A stretch of 64,000 nucleotides of DNA from Margaritifera margaritifera (taxonomy: Eukaryota > Mollusca > Bivalvia > Unionida > Margaritiferidae): NCBI GenBank assembly GCA_029931535.1, contig JAQPZY010001423.1, positions 2,692,501 through 2,756,500 on the forward strand, given 5' to 3'. Both the position numbers and the translations under genes were made by a program. Within the stretch, counting starts at the first letter, position 1. Each line of letters opens with the position of its first letter. Of the stretch, positions 23,622 to 35,169 are shown piece by piece. A model generated the notes under the pieces. The model saw only the letters and a program-made list of their open reading frames with translations. It made no database searches and was not told the DNA's origin.

Positions 23622-23638
23622 TGTTGTTGTTGTTGTTG
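23567..23638. repeat. (ATT)n and (GTT)n microsatellites
   Basis: About 55 bp of ATT repeat followed directly by about 18 bp of GTT repeat. Confidence 0.95.
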
Positions 23639-24344
23639 TATTTGTATGAGTAAGCGGAAGATGTTCAATTGAATTTTACAAACCCGGTCAACAGATTTAT
23701 CAACGATAGAACGTGTCATTTGCCATGGTTAACTTGTCTCTTCATATGTTCTTCACAGCACGTTACATACTCTCTCCATCGATTCATCGAGCGCATTCAC
23801 GACGATGAAGTCGAATTCGATAGACCTGACAGCGCTAACAAAAAAAGCAACAGGAAGTGCAGGGTACACGTCACAAATGCAACACCCTCTACGAGAATAT
23901 GGCGAACTTCCTGAGTCGGAAAATTGGGAAAACTGAAGGCTGATTTCTCCTAAACTGGTTTGTTAATTGTGCTCAAATTTTACAGATGTAATAAATAAAG
24001 CATGCATATGCAACCTGCGAGCGGCATTAGGCCCATGACCTCGTTTCATCCGGTTACATTTACATCATACGGGTACATTTCAAACTTGCTACCCGGTCTG
24101 CGCCCTGGAGAAAGTTGCACATGCATGAAATAAAGCGAACTCCATCAATTGAATACGTGCGAGGAGTATTTGAAACGTTCTGAATATTTTGTTACAACTT
24201 TTTTCTTTCTTTGAACCTGTCAAGAAATTTTATGTTGACCGATAGACAAAATAACTTTCTATAAAATGCAGCACGATTGATGCTTTCAAATGACACCTGC
24301 AGATGTATGCGTGTGACGTAACATACGTAAATGACAGTGACGTA

Positions 24345-24455
24345 CAAATGTCGGAGGAGAACAATTCTGCTACTGAGCAAAGAGCGTACTGTAACATCCA
24401 GGCGCTTTTAGGGTACTCTCCAGCTGCTATAAAGGCCGACTTGGATAAAGTTTAT
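24345..24455 (+). pseudogene. Mariner/Mos1-type HTH N-terminal fragment
   Basis: A 37-codon stretch reads MSEENNSATEQRAYCNIQAL then LGYSPAAIKADLDKVYG. This matches my recollection of the first helix-turn-helix of Mos1-like (SETMAR-type) mariner transposases, which binds the terminal inverted repeat. Similarity stops abruptly at 24455 in a G-rich stretch, and no catalytic DDD domain follows, so it is a fragment. It could instead be a captured DNA-binding exon, since ggtggagg follows VYG, but no confident donor was seen. Confidence 0.45.
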
Positions 24456-24459
24456 GGGG

Positions 24460-25415
24460 TGGAGGGTGGGGGTGGTATGATAAACCATAGTCAAATGTGT
24501 CTTTTATATCTTTTCATGCACAATGTATATATGTATATGGTTATTGGGTGGGGGATATCAATAGTTTGCAAGCTATGACACTGAGGCAACATCTGTATGT
24601 ATAAAGGGTATTTCCCACGAGTCCCATTCAAAACCCCATCAAATGTGTGTTGACACTTTGGTCAGTAGGAACACACACACACACACATTCACAGGCAAGT
24701 AAAACTAACAACTTAGAAACTATTTTAATTTTGCGTAATCACAGCACGCTCCTCGCCCTTCTCCCAGCGGATGAATCGAAATTCCTGAATAATTTTTAAC
24801 ATGTACATATCCCCTCCCTCTCCCACCCCCCCTTAAAATTCCAAGGATTGAGGTCTCTTCTTTGAATGGTGCGACATTACGAAACGCACGAACACAATAA
24901 TGCACGGACGGACGAACATGATAACGTAATCCTTGCCTTGTAGTTTAAAAGCGCGAAGATAATCACCTAACTTTTGAAACTACTTTTCTAGTTTCCTTGA
25001 GGAATAGTGATCTCTTTATCTACAATATTAGGAATTAGATATAATGGATTTCTGTATATTAGGATCTTGATTAATTCTCACGACACTAAATAATTCTTCA
25101 AACATTTAGCAGTTCGAACAGTAAACTCTTTGAAGTTTATTTTGGAAACAAATAGGTATAGTATGGCATTATTGCATTATTACCTGATGCCAGCATAACT
25201 TGTGTCGGACTGATATGAAATTTTGCATTGACAGTATGAATTAACTCTATATCAAGCGTTGCTTCAGCTATTCAAATACGCTTTTCTATATTTTAACATG
25301 TTCCTCTGTACCTACCGTCGACCTGCGTGTTTTAAACACGATGACTTATGAAACAAAGCAAAAAGAACCCGTACATTGTAACCTGCAACTATTGAGTACA
25401 CCGTATTTCAAAATG
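24460..25415. other. No gene recognised
   Basis: G-rich runs at 24455-24475 and 24545-24560 and a C-rich run near 24815-24835. Otherwise AT-rich with no supported coding sequence. The segment at 24530-24600 resembles 21985-22040 (ggtattggtggggatttcag...gttgtgac), a possible dispersed repeat. Confidence 0.4.
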
Positions 25416-25419
25416 TTCA

Positions 25420-25702
25420 AATGAGATGGTATATATGACGGTACAAAATAATATCCCAGATTCATACTGTATCTTGAAATCAGATGTTATAAATGACGGT
25501 ACACAATCATATCCCGGACTGATATTGTAGTGAAATGAGATGGTATATATGACGGTACAAAATCATATCCCAGACTGATATTGTATTGAAATGAGATGGT
25601 ATATATGACGGTACAAAATCATATCCCAGATTCATACGGTATCTTGAAATGAGATGGTATATTTGACGGTACAAAATCATATCCCAGATTGATATTGTAT
25701 CT
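25420..25702. repeat. Tandem repeat, units about 56-60 bp, 5 copies
   Basis: Five diverged copies contain gagatggtatatatgacggt then acaaaatcatatcccagact. The unit length varies because some copies carry an extra atcttg near the end. Confidence 0.9.
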
Positions 25703-25709
25703 TAATTTA

Positions 25710-26780
25710 ATTTTCTTGGATTATTCTGAAGAAAAGAAGTTTTTAAAATGTAGAAACAATTCTAGAACTCTGCCAGATTTTGATTATATGTTAACTGGAT
25801 GACAAGATGGACGATTACCAGATACCAGACAAATGCCAGCCACAATGAATATATTTGTTTAGGCCCAACTCTTAAAATATGCAGTTTTTTCATTAATTCA
25901 AAAACAGGTTACACTCATTTCAGATTTACATCTAATTCCTTTCACATTTTGATTCCCTTATTTTTATGGACATGTTTTAAAATGTGAAAAGACAGCTGGG
26001 CAGGTTGCAGACGAATGGAGGTTAGTAATACAATTGCTATCAATGAATTATATTATGTGTATTTTTATCGTAATAAAAACAACCAATCCAGACTCATAAG
26101 AAAACAAGAATAAAATATTCACACAGTTACACTATATTGGAAACTTACTCGCTTCGGTGTGGACAAACGTTTGCTGGATCACGAGGGGAGAGTTTGATAG
26201 CAAGAGTTCAAGTCTTTGTCAAATGCTCCGGCAAACGTTTGTATCCAGCAAACCTCTTAGGATGTTATTATTACATAATAAATTATTAAAATACTGAAAG
26301 TATATACCACATACATACTTTTTAAACACGAAAATTCCCGTGTTTGAGAACGGTTGACATCACAAGAACCCACGCATCTAACCAGCTAAAATCGACGACA
26401 ACATTGGAGTCTGGACTTAAACCAAAGTCTAGAATCCAGAAACCTAATTGGGTAAAATTTAAGTCTGACTTAAAATTGATCAAGCAAATGCTGTAAGTAT
26501 AGTCCTAAATTGAAGATTTATGTTGACGAAATTTGGACCTGATCATGTAAGTCATTCAAAATGATTCAATGAATGCAATTTGTTTGAAATTTCAGATTAC
26601 TAAGGAAAGAATGTAAACTACTGGACATCAACATTTCATATTGTTTTTAATATTCATGTCAATTGTTGTCACTTTGATACATATCTCCAGAAACTCACTA
26701 ATTATTTTTAATGAAGGATACAGCTGTAAACGTCCCTGTGGAATTCAAAGCACTGTCATGTATAATGAAATTCTGAAAAC
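25710..26780. other. No gene; one inverted repeat at 26160-26245
   Basis: acaaacgtttgctgga near 26163-26178 has an inverted partner (gctccggcaaacgtttgt, 26226-26243), giving a 16-17 bp imperfect stem with a loop of about 48 nt. The remainder is AT-rich without supported coding sequence. Confidence 0.5.
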
Positions 26781-26781
26781 T

Positions 26782-27017
26782 GGATCCGTCGATACAAAAG
26801 GAATCGAAATCGGACCCGTCAGTACAAAGGGAATCAAAACAGGATCTATCGATGTAAAAGGAATAGAAACCGAATCTGTCAATACAAAAGGAACTGAAAC
26901 CGGATATGTCGATACAAAAGGAATTGAAGCTTGATCTGTCGATACAATTGTTATCGGAGATAGAAAAGGAATTGAAGCTTGATCTGTCGATACAATTGTT
27001 ATCGGAGATAGAAAATC
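26782..27017. repeat. 30-bp coding-phase repeat passing into a 48-bp repeat
   Basis: Five units of 30 bp (26782-26931) vary around ggatctgtcgatacaaaagg plus aatygaaacc and give the plus-strand decapeptide SVDTKGIETG. Then two units of about 48 bp (26932-26979, 26980-27017 partial) follow, in which the same unit is extended by attgttatcggagatag. Both strands are open over the 30-bp part, so a coding role is not proven. Confidence 0.9.
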
Positions 27018-27019
27018 TA

Positions 27020-27680
27020 GACGAATCTGACAATGGAGAAGACAATGGAACTTTGGCATGATGTACACTTTGGCATGCCGTAAACAAACGTTCTGACTGG
27101 ATCACATACCTCCTAATAAAACAATGTCTAGACTGCCGGGACCAATTCATATTTGTGTCCCAGGTGGTAAAGTTGGAGTCCTATGGGAACTTGAACCACT
27201 GCTCAGATCTGTTGTTCTCCACGCGAAAGAGCTAATTGGCTGATTTTTTTTCATCTGCTTAATGGGGGTGTTACTGTAAAGGAAATCCAGAACCATATGG
27301 AGAGTTTTAAACAAACCCATAAATATTATGTATGAGCTCATGGCCTTGAATGAAAGATATATCATAAAGAAAAATTAAAAAAATCACACTATTTCCCACC
27401 ATTTGGTGTATGGGGATGTCCAAATAAAAAAAAATATTTATTTCAATAATGAAGGTCTCTATTTATGATATACACAATTAGAACTCCACATTAATACAAC
27501 TAAGTTGAAAAGTATTGATATATTTATACACTTATTTCCTAATAGTGACATTTTCACAAGATTCTATTCGGATGGAGATAAAAGAGAGTCTCTCAAAATA
27601 AATGATTTATACAAATAATGTGATAAATTCGACAGTGTCACTACATCATTGCTAAATATAAGCGCAATAAATGTTTCAAC
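27020..27680. other. No gene recognised
   Basis: AT-rich, with a poly(A)-like run near 27425-27435. No coding sequence or known repeat was recognised. Confidence 0.35.
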
Positions 27681-27689
27681 GGTAGGCTG

Positions 27690-28925
27690 TATATAATATA
27701 CATTGTTTAGATATTGTCTTCTAATATGATCATAATTGGGGCAAACACAAACAAAATGAAATGCGTCTTCTATTACATAGATATTTCTTCTCCTTCACAG
27801 TTCACATAACCTGTATGCTCCATCAATGTATTCTCTTCTTTTTTTCAATCATGAGTTTATGGTTTGAACACCTTAGTTGCACTAATTATTTAAAAAAAAA
27901 AAAAAAGTATATTGCATGAGAGATATTTCTCACATTGCAGTACTGATTCAGATTCACTGTAGTAGTAACATGTTGAAGAATTAGTAATATGCTCTGTCCA
28001 TATTTAAAATGCCTTGTCTATGACCCTCTGAGTCAACTCAGAAATTAATACTCTATCATCGCTAACAAGCATATCTTTAATCTTTGTAGCCCATGTGACT
28101 CTACCAACTTTACCTAATGTTTTCAACATAATATAGCACTGATGTGGATATATATATCAGCCGATAATCTCAAAATTTAATCCAGTAGTTTATGCACCTT
28201 ACCATATATGAGGTAAAAAGAGGGATACTACATTCCTCTAAAACCACCCAATCATTTTGTAATCTCTGAAATAGTGAGCTATCTCTTACAGGAACTGCAC
28301 TTCCTCTGTATATTTTAAGTATTGAAATCCCCATATTAAAGCACCATAACATAATATTGGTTTAATCATCGAGTCAAATATCTTGAACATATCTCTGACA
28401 TGAAATTGCCCGAACTTTTTTTGAAAATAAAATATACGTGTCACAGATTTTTTGGCTTGTGCAACTAACATTTGTTTAGCCATATACCATTTCAACTTTG
28501 ATGTAAAGAACAATCCCATATATTTATAGTAAGGTACCACTCGTATTAACTATTCTTTAAAGTACTATGTTTCCTAAATAGTAACTATATTGTCTTCTTT
28601 AAAGTACTATGTTTCCTAAATAGTAACTATATTGTCTTCTTTAAAGTACTATGTTTCCTAAATAGTAACTATATTGTCTTCTTTAAAGTACTATGTTTCC
28701 TAAATAGTAACTATATTGTCTTCTTTAAAGTACTATGTTTCCTAAATAGTAACTATATTGTCTTCTTTAAAGTACCATGTTTCCTAAAGAGTACTGTATT
28801 GTCTTCTTGATGTTTACTTCCGTACCAGTTCTATAGCAAAAGTTTCCTAAAATATCCATTTGTTATTGCAATAACTGAATCAGAGCAGTTTGCCGTGTCA
28901 TCTGCATACAGTAAAGCAAGAGTTA
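27690..28925 (-). pseudogene. LINE RT 3' remnant with internal minisatellite
   Basis: The motif-C segment LLLYADDTANCSDSVIAI (minus strand, 28920-28867) keeps the intact catalytic YADD. After the 42-bp repeat array, the frame 28540-28286 reads VPYYKYMGLFFTSKLKWYM and FKIFDSMIKPILCYGALIWG, the RT thumb region. The frame at 28352-28170 continues with RGSAVPVRDSSLFQRLQNDW. Further 3' sequence to about 27690 is broken. Everything upstream of motif C is missing; there the sequence passes directly into the glycosyltransferase-like fragment on the other strand. Confidence 0.75.
28553..28804. repeat. 42-bp minisatellite, 6 copies
   Basis: Six copies begin at 28553, 28595, 28637, 28679, 28721 and 28763 (ttctttaaagtactatgttt...). 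The first five are almost identical; the last has drifted. It lies between RT motif C and the thumb of the LINE. Unlike the 39-bp array at 8342, its minus strand has a stop in every frame. Confidence 0.97.
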
Positions 28926-28934
28926 TCTTCAAAG

Positions 28935-29357
28935 CCTATATGTATAAAATAGTTAAACATGTGAAGAAGTATATTGTCTTGGATGCAGATACAGTCTTTG
29001 GAAAAGATCCTGCTTTATTTTGGGATAATTTTTCTGATGACAACAGTCAAGAACTTATCCCCATGAGGATTTTACACAGTGTAACGGAATCTTCGTACTG
29101 TAATGCAGGCGTGATATTGACAGATTTTACGAAAATGCGGGATGTACTTTTTTCGAAATTTTACGCCGCTGCAGCAAGCATCAATGCACTTTGTTTGCCG
29201 CTTAGTCCAATGCTTAGGTTTAAATATGGGGACCAGGCTTTGTATTTTGGTTCATTTGTGGGGACCAGGTTTTGTATTTTGGTACATTAAAAAAAATCAT
29301 TCTTATCTTTATAGAACACTACCAAACTCCTGGAATTTTGGAAAACTATCATGAATT
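28935..29357 (+). pseudogene. GT8-like glycosyltransferase fragment
   Basis: The open stretch reads AYMYKIVKHVKKYIVLDADT with the DxD metal-binding motif (DAD at 28982-28990), then SYCNAGVILTDFTKMRDVLF and a KYGDQ-like segment at 29225-29236. This order (LDAD..., NAGV..., GDQ) is that of GT8/GT8-like enzymes such as xylosyltransferases and LARGE-type enzymes, which move sugars from nucleotide-sugars in the Golgi. Just after GDQ a 32-bp tandem duplication (29228-29291) shifts the frame; the shifted frame reads LYRTLPNSWNFGKLS and stops. The N-terminus is missing: 28895-28930 is antisense LINE. It may be a broken gene, a retrocopy, or an exon next to a LINE insertion. Confidence 0.5.
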
Positions 29358-29593
29358 CAGTAATTTTATATTTGAATGTTACTCGGACGAAAAGAGCCTC
29401 TTCTTTGCTTTATTGCGCCTGAATTGCTAATATATTTAGAGAAAATACAAACTTTCAAGTCTTTGTTAAGAGCCAAATATATGGGAAATTGAATGATTAT
29501 TTGAATTACCTGATCAGTACTCCAATAGTTAAAGTATGCTTAGCTTAGTATTTCCACCATATGTGTGTGTATATCTGTGTGTGTGTGTATACT

Positions 29594-29597
<4 letters not shown>

Positions 29598-29647
<50 letters not shown>
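29598..29647. repeat. (TA)n microsatellite
   Basis: About 50 bp of TA repeat with GT-rich flanks. Confidence 0.95.
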
Positions 29648-29654
<7 letters not shown>

Positions 29655-29799
29655 TTATAAATATATGTGTGTGTTCTTCTAGCTGTGTATGTATGTATGT
29701 ATGTATGTGTGTGTGTGTATGTCTGTATGCAAACTATGTGTCCTTTTTATCTACATGTCTAAAATCTGAAAATAAACCATTAAAAAATGTATGTAAATA

Positions 29800-31500
29800 G
29801 AACTATGGGGACATTGGGGGCATAAGGGGGCATTAACATTAACCCATATGTTTACATTGTGGGTCTCGTGGGGCCATAACGGGAAATCCTATCTTAAAAT
29901 TGTCTATAGGATTAACATTGAGGGTAAATGGCAACATCGTTAGAAGTGGCTGACCTCAGTTGGAGGTACATGGTAAGATTGTTAGAGTTGACCTAAATAT
30001 GCGCCACTATAAGTACGTACAAGAAATCCTATGTTAAAAGGTTTACATGGAAATGTCACTTTGGGGCAAAGTAGGAAATGCTTTCCAATATTAAATTCCC
30101 GTTGTGCCTTATACATTTTTCAACTTTTGTGGTCTATTGGGAATTAACAGTAGTCCATAGGTTTACATGGAAATGTCAACGGGAAATCCTATGTTAAAAT
30201 TGTCCATATGTTTAACATGGAGAAGCACAACGGGAATTTAACATTGGATGAGGTAGTCTGGGGCATAAGAAAAAATGTAATGTTAAAATGTTTATCTACT
30301 ATCCAGCACACACATCTACAATCCAGCTCCCAATTTTTATTACAATCCAACATACCAGCGACTATCTAATGAAAAGGGTAGGAAAGTTTATACACACGCT
30401 ATACTTACATACATACTAGTAGGGGTCTACGGTAAATGTAATGTTAAAATTTTTAGATACTTTTTGATATACTATCCAAACACGCTTTTTTGATTACTAT
30501 CCAAGTACACACCCTACCATCCAACACCTAATTTGTTATCCAGTAGTCGCTTATTAATAACAATCCAACAGGCACCTTACTATCCAACACCCGCTTTTTG
30601 ATTACTATCCCACACGCACCCTACTATCCAACGAAAAGTGTAGGAGTTTTTATCGACGCGCTATACTTACATACATACATACAAACATACTATTAAACGA
30701 AAAGGCTGTTAGTGTTGATACACGCGCTGTACTTACATACATACAACATACTATCTCATAAGTGTAGGAGTGTTTATTGACGCATGTTGTTCTTACATAC
30801 AAACATACTATCACACCAGGATAGGAGTGTTTATACACACGCTATACTTACATACACACAAATCGGGGTGTACGGGAAATGTACAGTCAAAAGTTTCAGA
30901 TACTATCTAACACACACCCTACTATCCAGCACCCACTTTTTTTTTATTAGAATCCAACACACACCCTACCATCCAGTAGCTAGTGTTTTATTACAATCCC
31001 ACACATACCCTACTATCCAGCACCCACTTTTTTATTACTATCCGAACACACAGCGTACAACCCAGCACACACCCTACCATCCAAAGAAAAGGTAGGAGTG
31101 TTTATATACACGCTATACTTACATGCATCAAATCTACTTTCACACAGCATGGGGGTAAATAGGATGTAAACGAAGGGTATGAAATATACACATACTATCA
31201 CACACACAAGCAAAGGGTAGCAGTGTTTATACATTCATACACACAAACATACTATCACACCATGCCAAAGCAAAGGGTAGTAGTGTCTATATACACACTA
31301 TACGTAAAAACACAAATTGGGGTAAGAGTTTTAACGAAGAAAAAGGGATCTTCAGGACCCAAAACGTCTAAACCTTCTATGACTACATCGTCGTTCACCA
31401 CTGAGACGATGTAAGTATATGTATGTATATGTATATGTGTATGTAAGTATAGCGTGTGTATAAACACTCCTACCCTGGTGTGATAGTAATGCTGAGACGC
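29800..31500. repeat. Degenerate repeat array, several interleaved units
   Basis: At 29810-30300 phrases such as aacgggaaatcctatgttaa, tccatatgtttaacatgg and ggggcataa recur. From 30430 to 31270 the phrases actatccaacacacaccc, gtaggagtgtttatacacac and gctatacttacatacata recur in mixed order. The phrase at 30815-30850 is found inverted at 31440-31490. No gene is supported; open stretches here are repeat artefacts. A related but different array lies at 37900-38730. Confidence 0.75.
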
Positions 31501-31654
31501 CAGCAGCAACATCAGTTACTACTACCACTAACAAAGCAGCAGCAACAGCAGCAAGAGTAGGACTTGGCAGTGGAAAAGGATTAAGACACGTAAAGCTGAT
31601 GATGTCAAGTTTATAAGTTTTTTGCTATTTAAAAAACCCAGCAAAAACGCCAAC

Positions 31655-31692
31655 GGTCCTTTTCAGGGCCACCTGTATCTCTTAGAAAAGAT
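31655..31692 (+). promoter_or_regulatory. Histone-type 3' stem-loop with purine-rich downstream element
   Basis: GGTCCT (31655-31660), loop TTTC, AGGGCC (31665-31670) form a 6-bp stem with a 4-nt loop, followed by ACC. This matches the metazoan replication-dependent histone mRNA 3' end bound by SLBP. Eleven bases on, cttagaaaaga (31681-31691) matches the U7-binding histone downstream element in sequence and spacing. No histone open frame lies in front of it; the upstream 300 bp are repeat sequence with weak Lys-rich fragments (31337-31410). Confidence 0.7.
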
Positions 31693-32079
31693 ACTATTCA
31701 AATAAAAAAAAATTAAAATCCCTCCATGATTGTGTGTGTGTGTGTGTGTATTTGGTGTAAATCGATGACATTAATGAGATTACACACCAACGTACCGAGG
31801 ACACACCTCGAACCGAGGACGTCCTCGGTTGGAAAAAGGGTAAAATCTTGCTTCTACGGACAATTTTAACCCAAAACAGTGTAAAAAACATGATTTGCAG
31901 AAATGTCCCCGTTTACACGCTTGGTGCTTGTTCGCGATTTTGGAGTGTATCTTTTCTCCAAAGCTGGCGATACACAAACCCGAAACCATGTCCTCGATTG
32001 CCCGGTGGAAAACTTGTAGAGAGATCTGCTCTATCAAATTACAGGTTTCCAAATATTGTTATCTTCCTTTAGACCCAAG

Positions 32080-33990
32080 CATCAAATACCAATAACTTAG
32101 CTAAACAAGAAGAAGAAAAGCTAGGGCATACAACGGTCTCTGGTATTTGTAATAATATTTCATGCATCTGAGTAAATAGTGATGGGAAACAAAATACACT
32201 CGTGCTTTACACGTCTAATACAGGCAAATAAATCTACGACATGTCATACGAAATAGGTACAGGAAACTGCTATAAAAAAACGTACAAATTCCTTCTAGAG
32301 TTGTACCGAACTCGCATAATTATCCGACCCGAAAGTTAAAACGCCCTGATTGCCGCGAGGTTTTACACATGTGAAGCTATTGAAAAGATGCCCTTGATAT
32401 GGAATATTTTTATTATTCAGTGAACAATACGCGACCTTATTACATCATTTGCATACTTACTGTTCAAAACAGGAGAGAATGGTTATGCATCTCATGACAG
32501 ATCCTGTTATAGTGACATCGAAGTACGACCAACCGAACTGAGACGTTACGTGCATATAACTTCAGTAGATAGATGGTAGTCCGACATTTATAATCAAGAT
32601 CATCAGTCCCAAAAGGAAACATTTCATTACAGCAATGTTTGTCATCATCATCGCACTCATAAGACTGGCAGCTAAATGTGGAAGCTATTATTAACTGATA
32701 TATGCATTCAAATGTGCCTTTATACGCATATACCTGCTTCATTTAGTGAGCTGATGACTTTAATTTACATATCATGCATTATGCTTGTATACATAGTTCT
32801 GTTGTAAATGAAGTCTATTTAACACAATACAAAATATAAACGCCCAAACACCAATCTGTATAGGAGTACAGTGGTGTTAATTAGGTATTGTTACGTTTTA
32901 TTTGCTTTTACAAATTTAAGCAGGTTTTTAATGATAGCCAAAGCGCACAAGATGTTCGACAGGACAAGCCTATATTCCGTAAGTTAAAAGTACATTTATT
33001 AAAAAATGTATCAGACATTAATATTCCTACTCGTATAGTCTTTTTCTAGTAGGTTTTACACAGAAGGCAACATGGGGATCAGAAAACTGTTTGAAAATTT
33101 CTTCGCGTCCCCTATACAGTAGCAATCACCAATACAAAAATCCTTTACAATGCACTTTGAATTGCCTAATGTATAATATAAGTAACTTGGAAAGTGAACC
33201 GTGAGAGTATAGTACCGTTAAAGTGTATATTTTTCATTACTAGTGCCAAAACAATACAAATGGATAAACTGTTTGTAAGTACTATTTGAAAAATATCCCC
33301 ATCCACTAACTCTATAAAAACATGAACTGTCACACAACATTTTGACCCCTTGTACTTCAGGGATATTACACGAGCCGTCAGCGCTGTAGCCATAGCTGGG
33401 AACTTCAATTCAATTAAAAATAGATATGTTGTGTTTTGGGCGTCTTTTTTGTATATTAGTACTTTTGTTTTCAGATTGATATAAAACACTCTACAAAATA
33501 CAATAGAAACAACGTCGTATGCACGCTCAATTTATTCAGCTAAAAGCAGCTTGAAAAATACGATGTCACCACGAAAATACATAATATGGTAAACACAAAC
33601 ATTGCCTCATATTTTCAACATTAAATCTGAACATGCCTGAGAGAGAGAGAGAGAGAGGGTTATACATGTATTATTCCTGCCATGAACGTTCAAATCCAGC
33701 TAATTGATATGATCTCCAGAGCGGTGGACTATTTCGAAACTTATTATGTCACACTAAAGTCTAATTGCAGAACAATCGGTCAATCAGTTAATTAGTCAAT
33801 CCGTCAACCACAATAACAAATATTAAAATAACAATGTATTTGCCATCAAGAACTGAATATCGTTGTAGATGAAACCATTGTGGAGGTAACAGTTACTTAT
33901 CACTTGTATGTATTGAGGCAGCTGTTCATGTTCATTGACAAAGTTAGTTACGTAGCGTCGTCAGTCGATGTTACAAATATTTGTTTTGGG
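32080..33990. other. No established gene; one Cys-rich exon candidate
   Basis: AT-rich sequence, with (GA)n at 33640-33657. On the minus strand, 32680-32540 could be an exon: after ttccacatttag comes CQSYECDDDDKHCCNEMFPFG and a further Cys, before a possible donor. It is too short to name. The frame at 33489-33166 (107 codons, -) has no recognised features. Confidence 0.3.
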
Positions 33991-34029
33991 TCATCAACGT
34001 GTTTTCAAAATGAGATTGAGTAGTTCATA

Positions 34030-34790
34030 TCACTTCTAAAACAAGTTTAGAGTTAGTGCGAGCTTTAAAACTGCTCTTAAAACAAAGTGGACAACAGCCT
34101 CTACGATGGAAAACAGACAAATACACCAAATTTCTGAACCAAACTGTTTTTAAAAAAGATGAAAAAAGACACATTCATTTTGTCACCACTGCAAATGCTA
34201 ATAAAAGCTAGCGTCGTGGAAAGTTTTAAAATAATTTTGAAACAACGTATGTGGAAATATTGTACACATCAACATACTCTCAAATACATCGACGTTTTAC
34301 CACGTTTAATCAAAGCTTACAATCAACCGTAGCATCGGATGTGCACTAGAAGAAGTGACACCTCAAAATGAAGTGATGGTGTTTGACCGATTGTTTGGAA
34401 CGTTAGAAACCAGAAAAAGAAAGAAGTGTTAAACACCGGAGATTGAGTTCGCATTGGAAAACTAAAACTCACTTTTGAGAAAGGTTATTAACCCAACAGG
34501 ACGACAAATTTGTTTCGTGTCACTGGACAAGTGCGTGGACGTGATCCTCCTTTATATAAATTGGAAGATATAAACGGAGAATTGTTCAAAGGTATATTTT
34601 ACTTGCCCGAGTTACAACGAGTGATAAAGCAAGAAGAAGACGTGTACGATATCTAAAGCATTCTCGTTAGAAAAACAAATAAGGTCGAGAAACGGCGACT
34701 TCAAGAAGTGAATGTTCGTTGGAAAGGATATCCACCCAGTTTCGATTCTTGGATTGCAGCTTCACAAGTCACCGACTATAAAAAGTAGTA
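34030..34790 (+). pseudogene. Polinton-type integrase with C-terminal chromodomain, broken
   Basis: One frame reads LRWKTDKYTKFLNQ (near 34100-34140), equivalent to the second-Asp segment of the retrovirus-like DDE core. After a frame change, KASVVESF (near 34208-34232) carries the candidate catalytic Glu. Further pieces are YIDVLPRLIKAYNQP, then the SH3-like region (LFRVTGQVRGRDPPLYKLED), and at the end VRWKGYPPSFDSWIAASQV (34714-34770), a chromodomain. Several stops (for example after AYNQP and after EEDVYDI) and shifts interrupt it. Integrases of this kind insert the element DNA. The first catalytic Asp and the N-terminal zinc finger are missing. Confidence 0.75.
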
Positions 34791-34804
34791 GAAGCTACCA
34801 CCAT

Positions 34805-35156
34805 GCCGTTAACCACAGCAGCTACATATCCTTCTCAAAGTTGCTCCCTCCATGTAAGCTCGGTAAGGGTAAGTGTCTATGCTGCTGCTGACTAGTTCGT
34901 TATTCAAGTACAAATCCACTTCACTGAACAACGAAGACATGAAATTGTTGACGGGAGCTACTCTAGCATCTTCCCCTGGATTGGTGTTGTCTGTTTTGAG
35001 AACGTTGACTTTCAGGTACAACAGATAGATGTAATCTTCGGTTTGTCCTTTGATTTCAAATTCGATATGCGCTGAAGTGGTCAACGAGGACACGGGATGA
35101 AATTGTACCGACTGGGATGCTTGTATCGTCATCATTGTCGATGGCATGGTAAACAT
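34805..35156 (-). pseudogene. Polinton-type capsid protein, N-terminal fragment
   Basis: From the ATG at 35156 about 107 codons read as a beta-rich N-terminus: SSLTTSAHIEFEIKGQTEDY, then VNNFMSSLFSEVDLYLNNEL and TYPYRAYMEG. I recognise this as the N-terminal jelly-roll region of the capsid-type protein present in Polintons (the F54H12.2-like proteins often seen in invertebrate genomes). The remaining several hundred residues are missing: the frame ends at 34809 and the integrase lies beyond. A short Cys tail (RRICSCCG) marks the break. Confidence 0.65.
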
Positions 35157-35169
35157 ATTGAGTTAGGAC

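Noticed and set aside
31337..31620. Histone H1 or H4 gene in front of the stem-loop
   Set aside because: Short Lys- or Gly-rich bits (KKKGSSGPKTSKPS, GLGSGKGLRHVK) are present, but no frame gives a histone fold; the region is repeat-derived.
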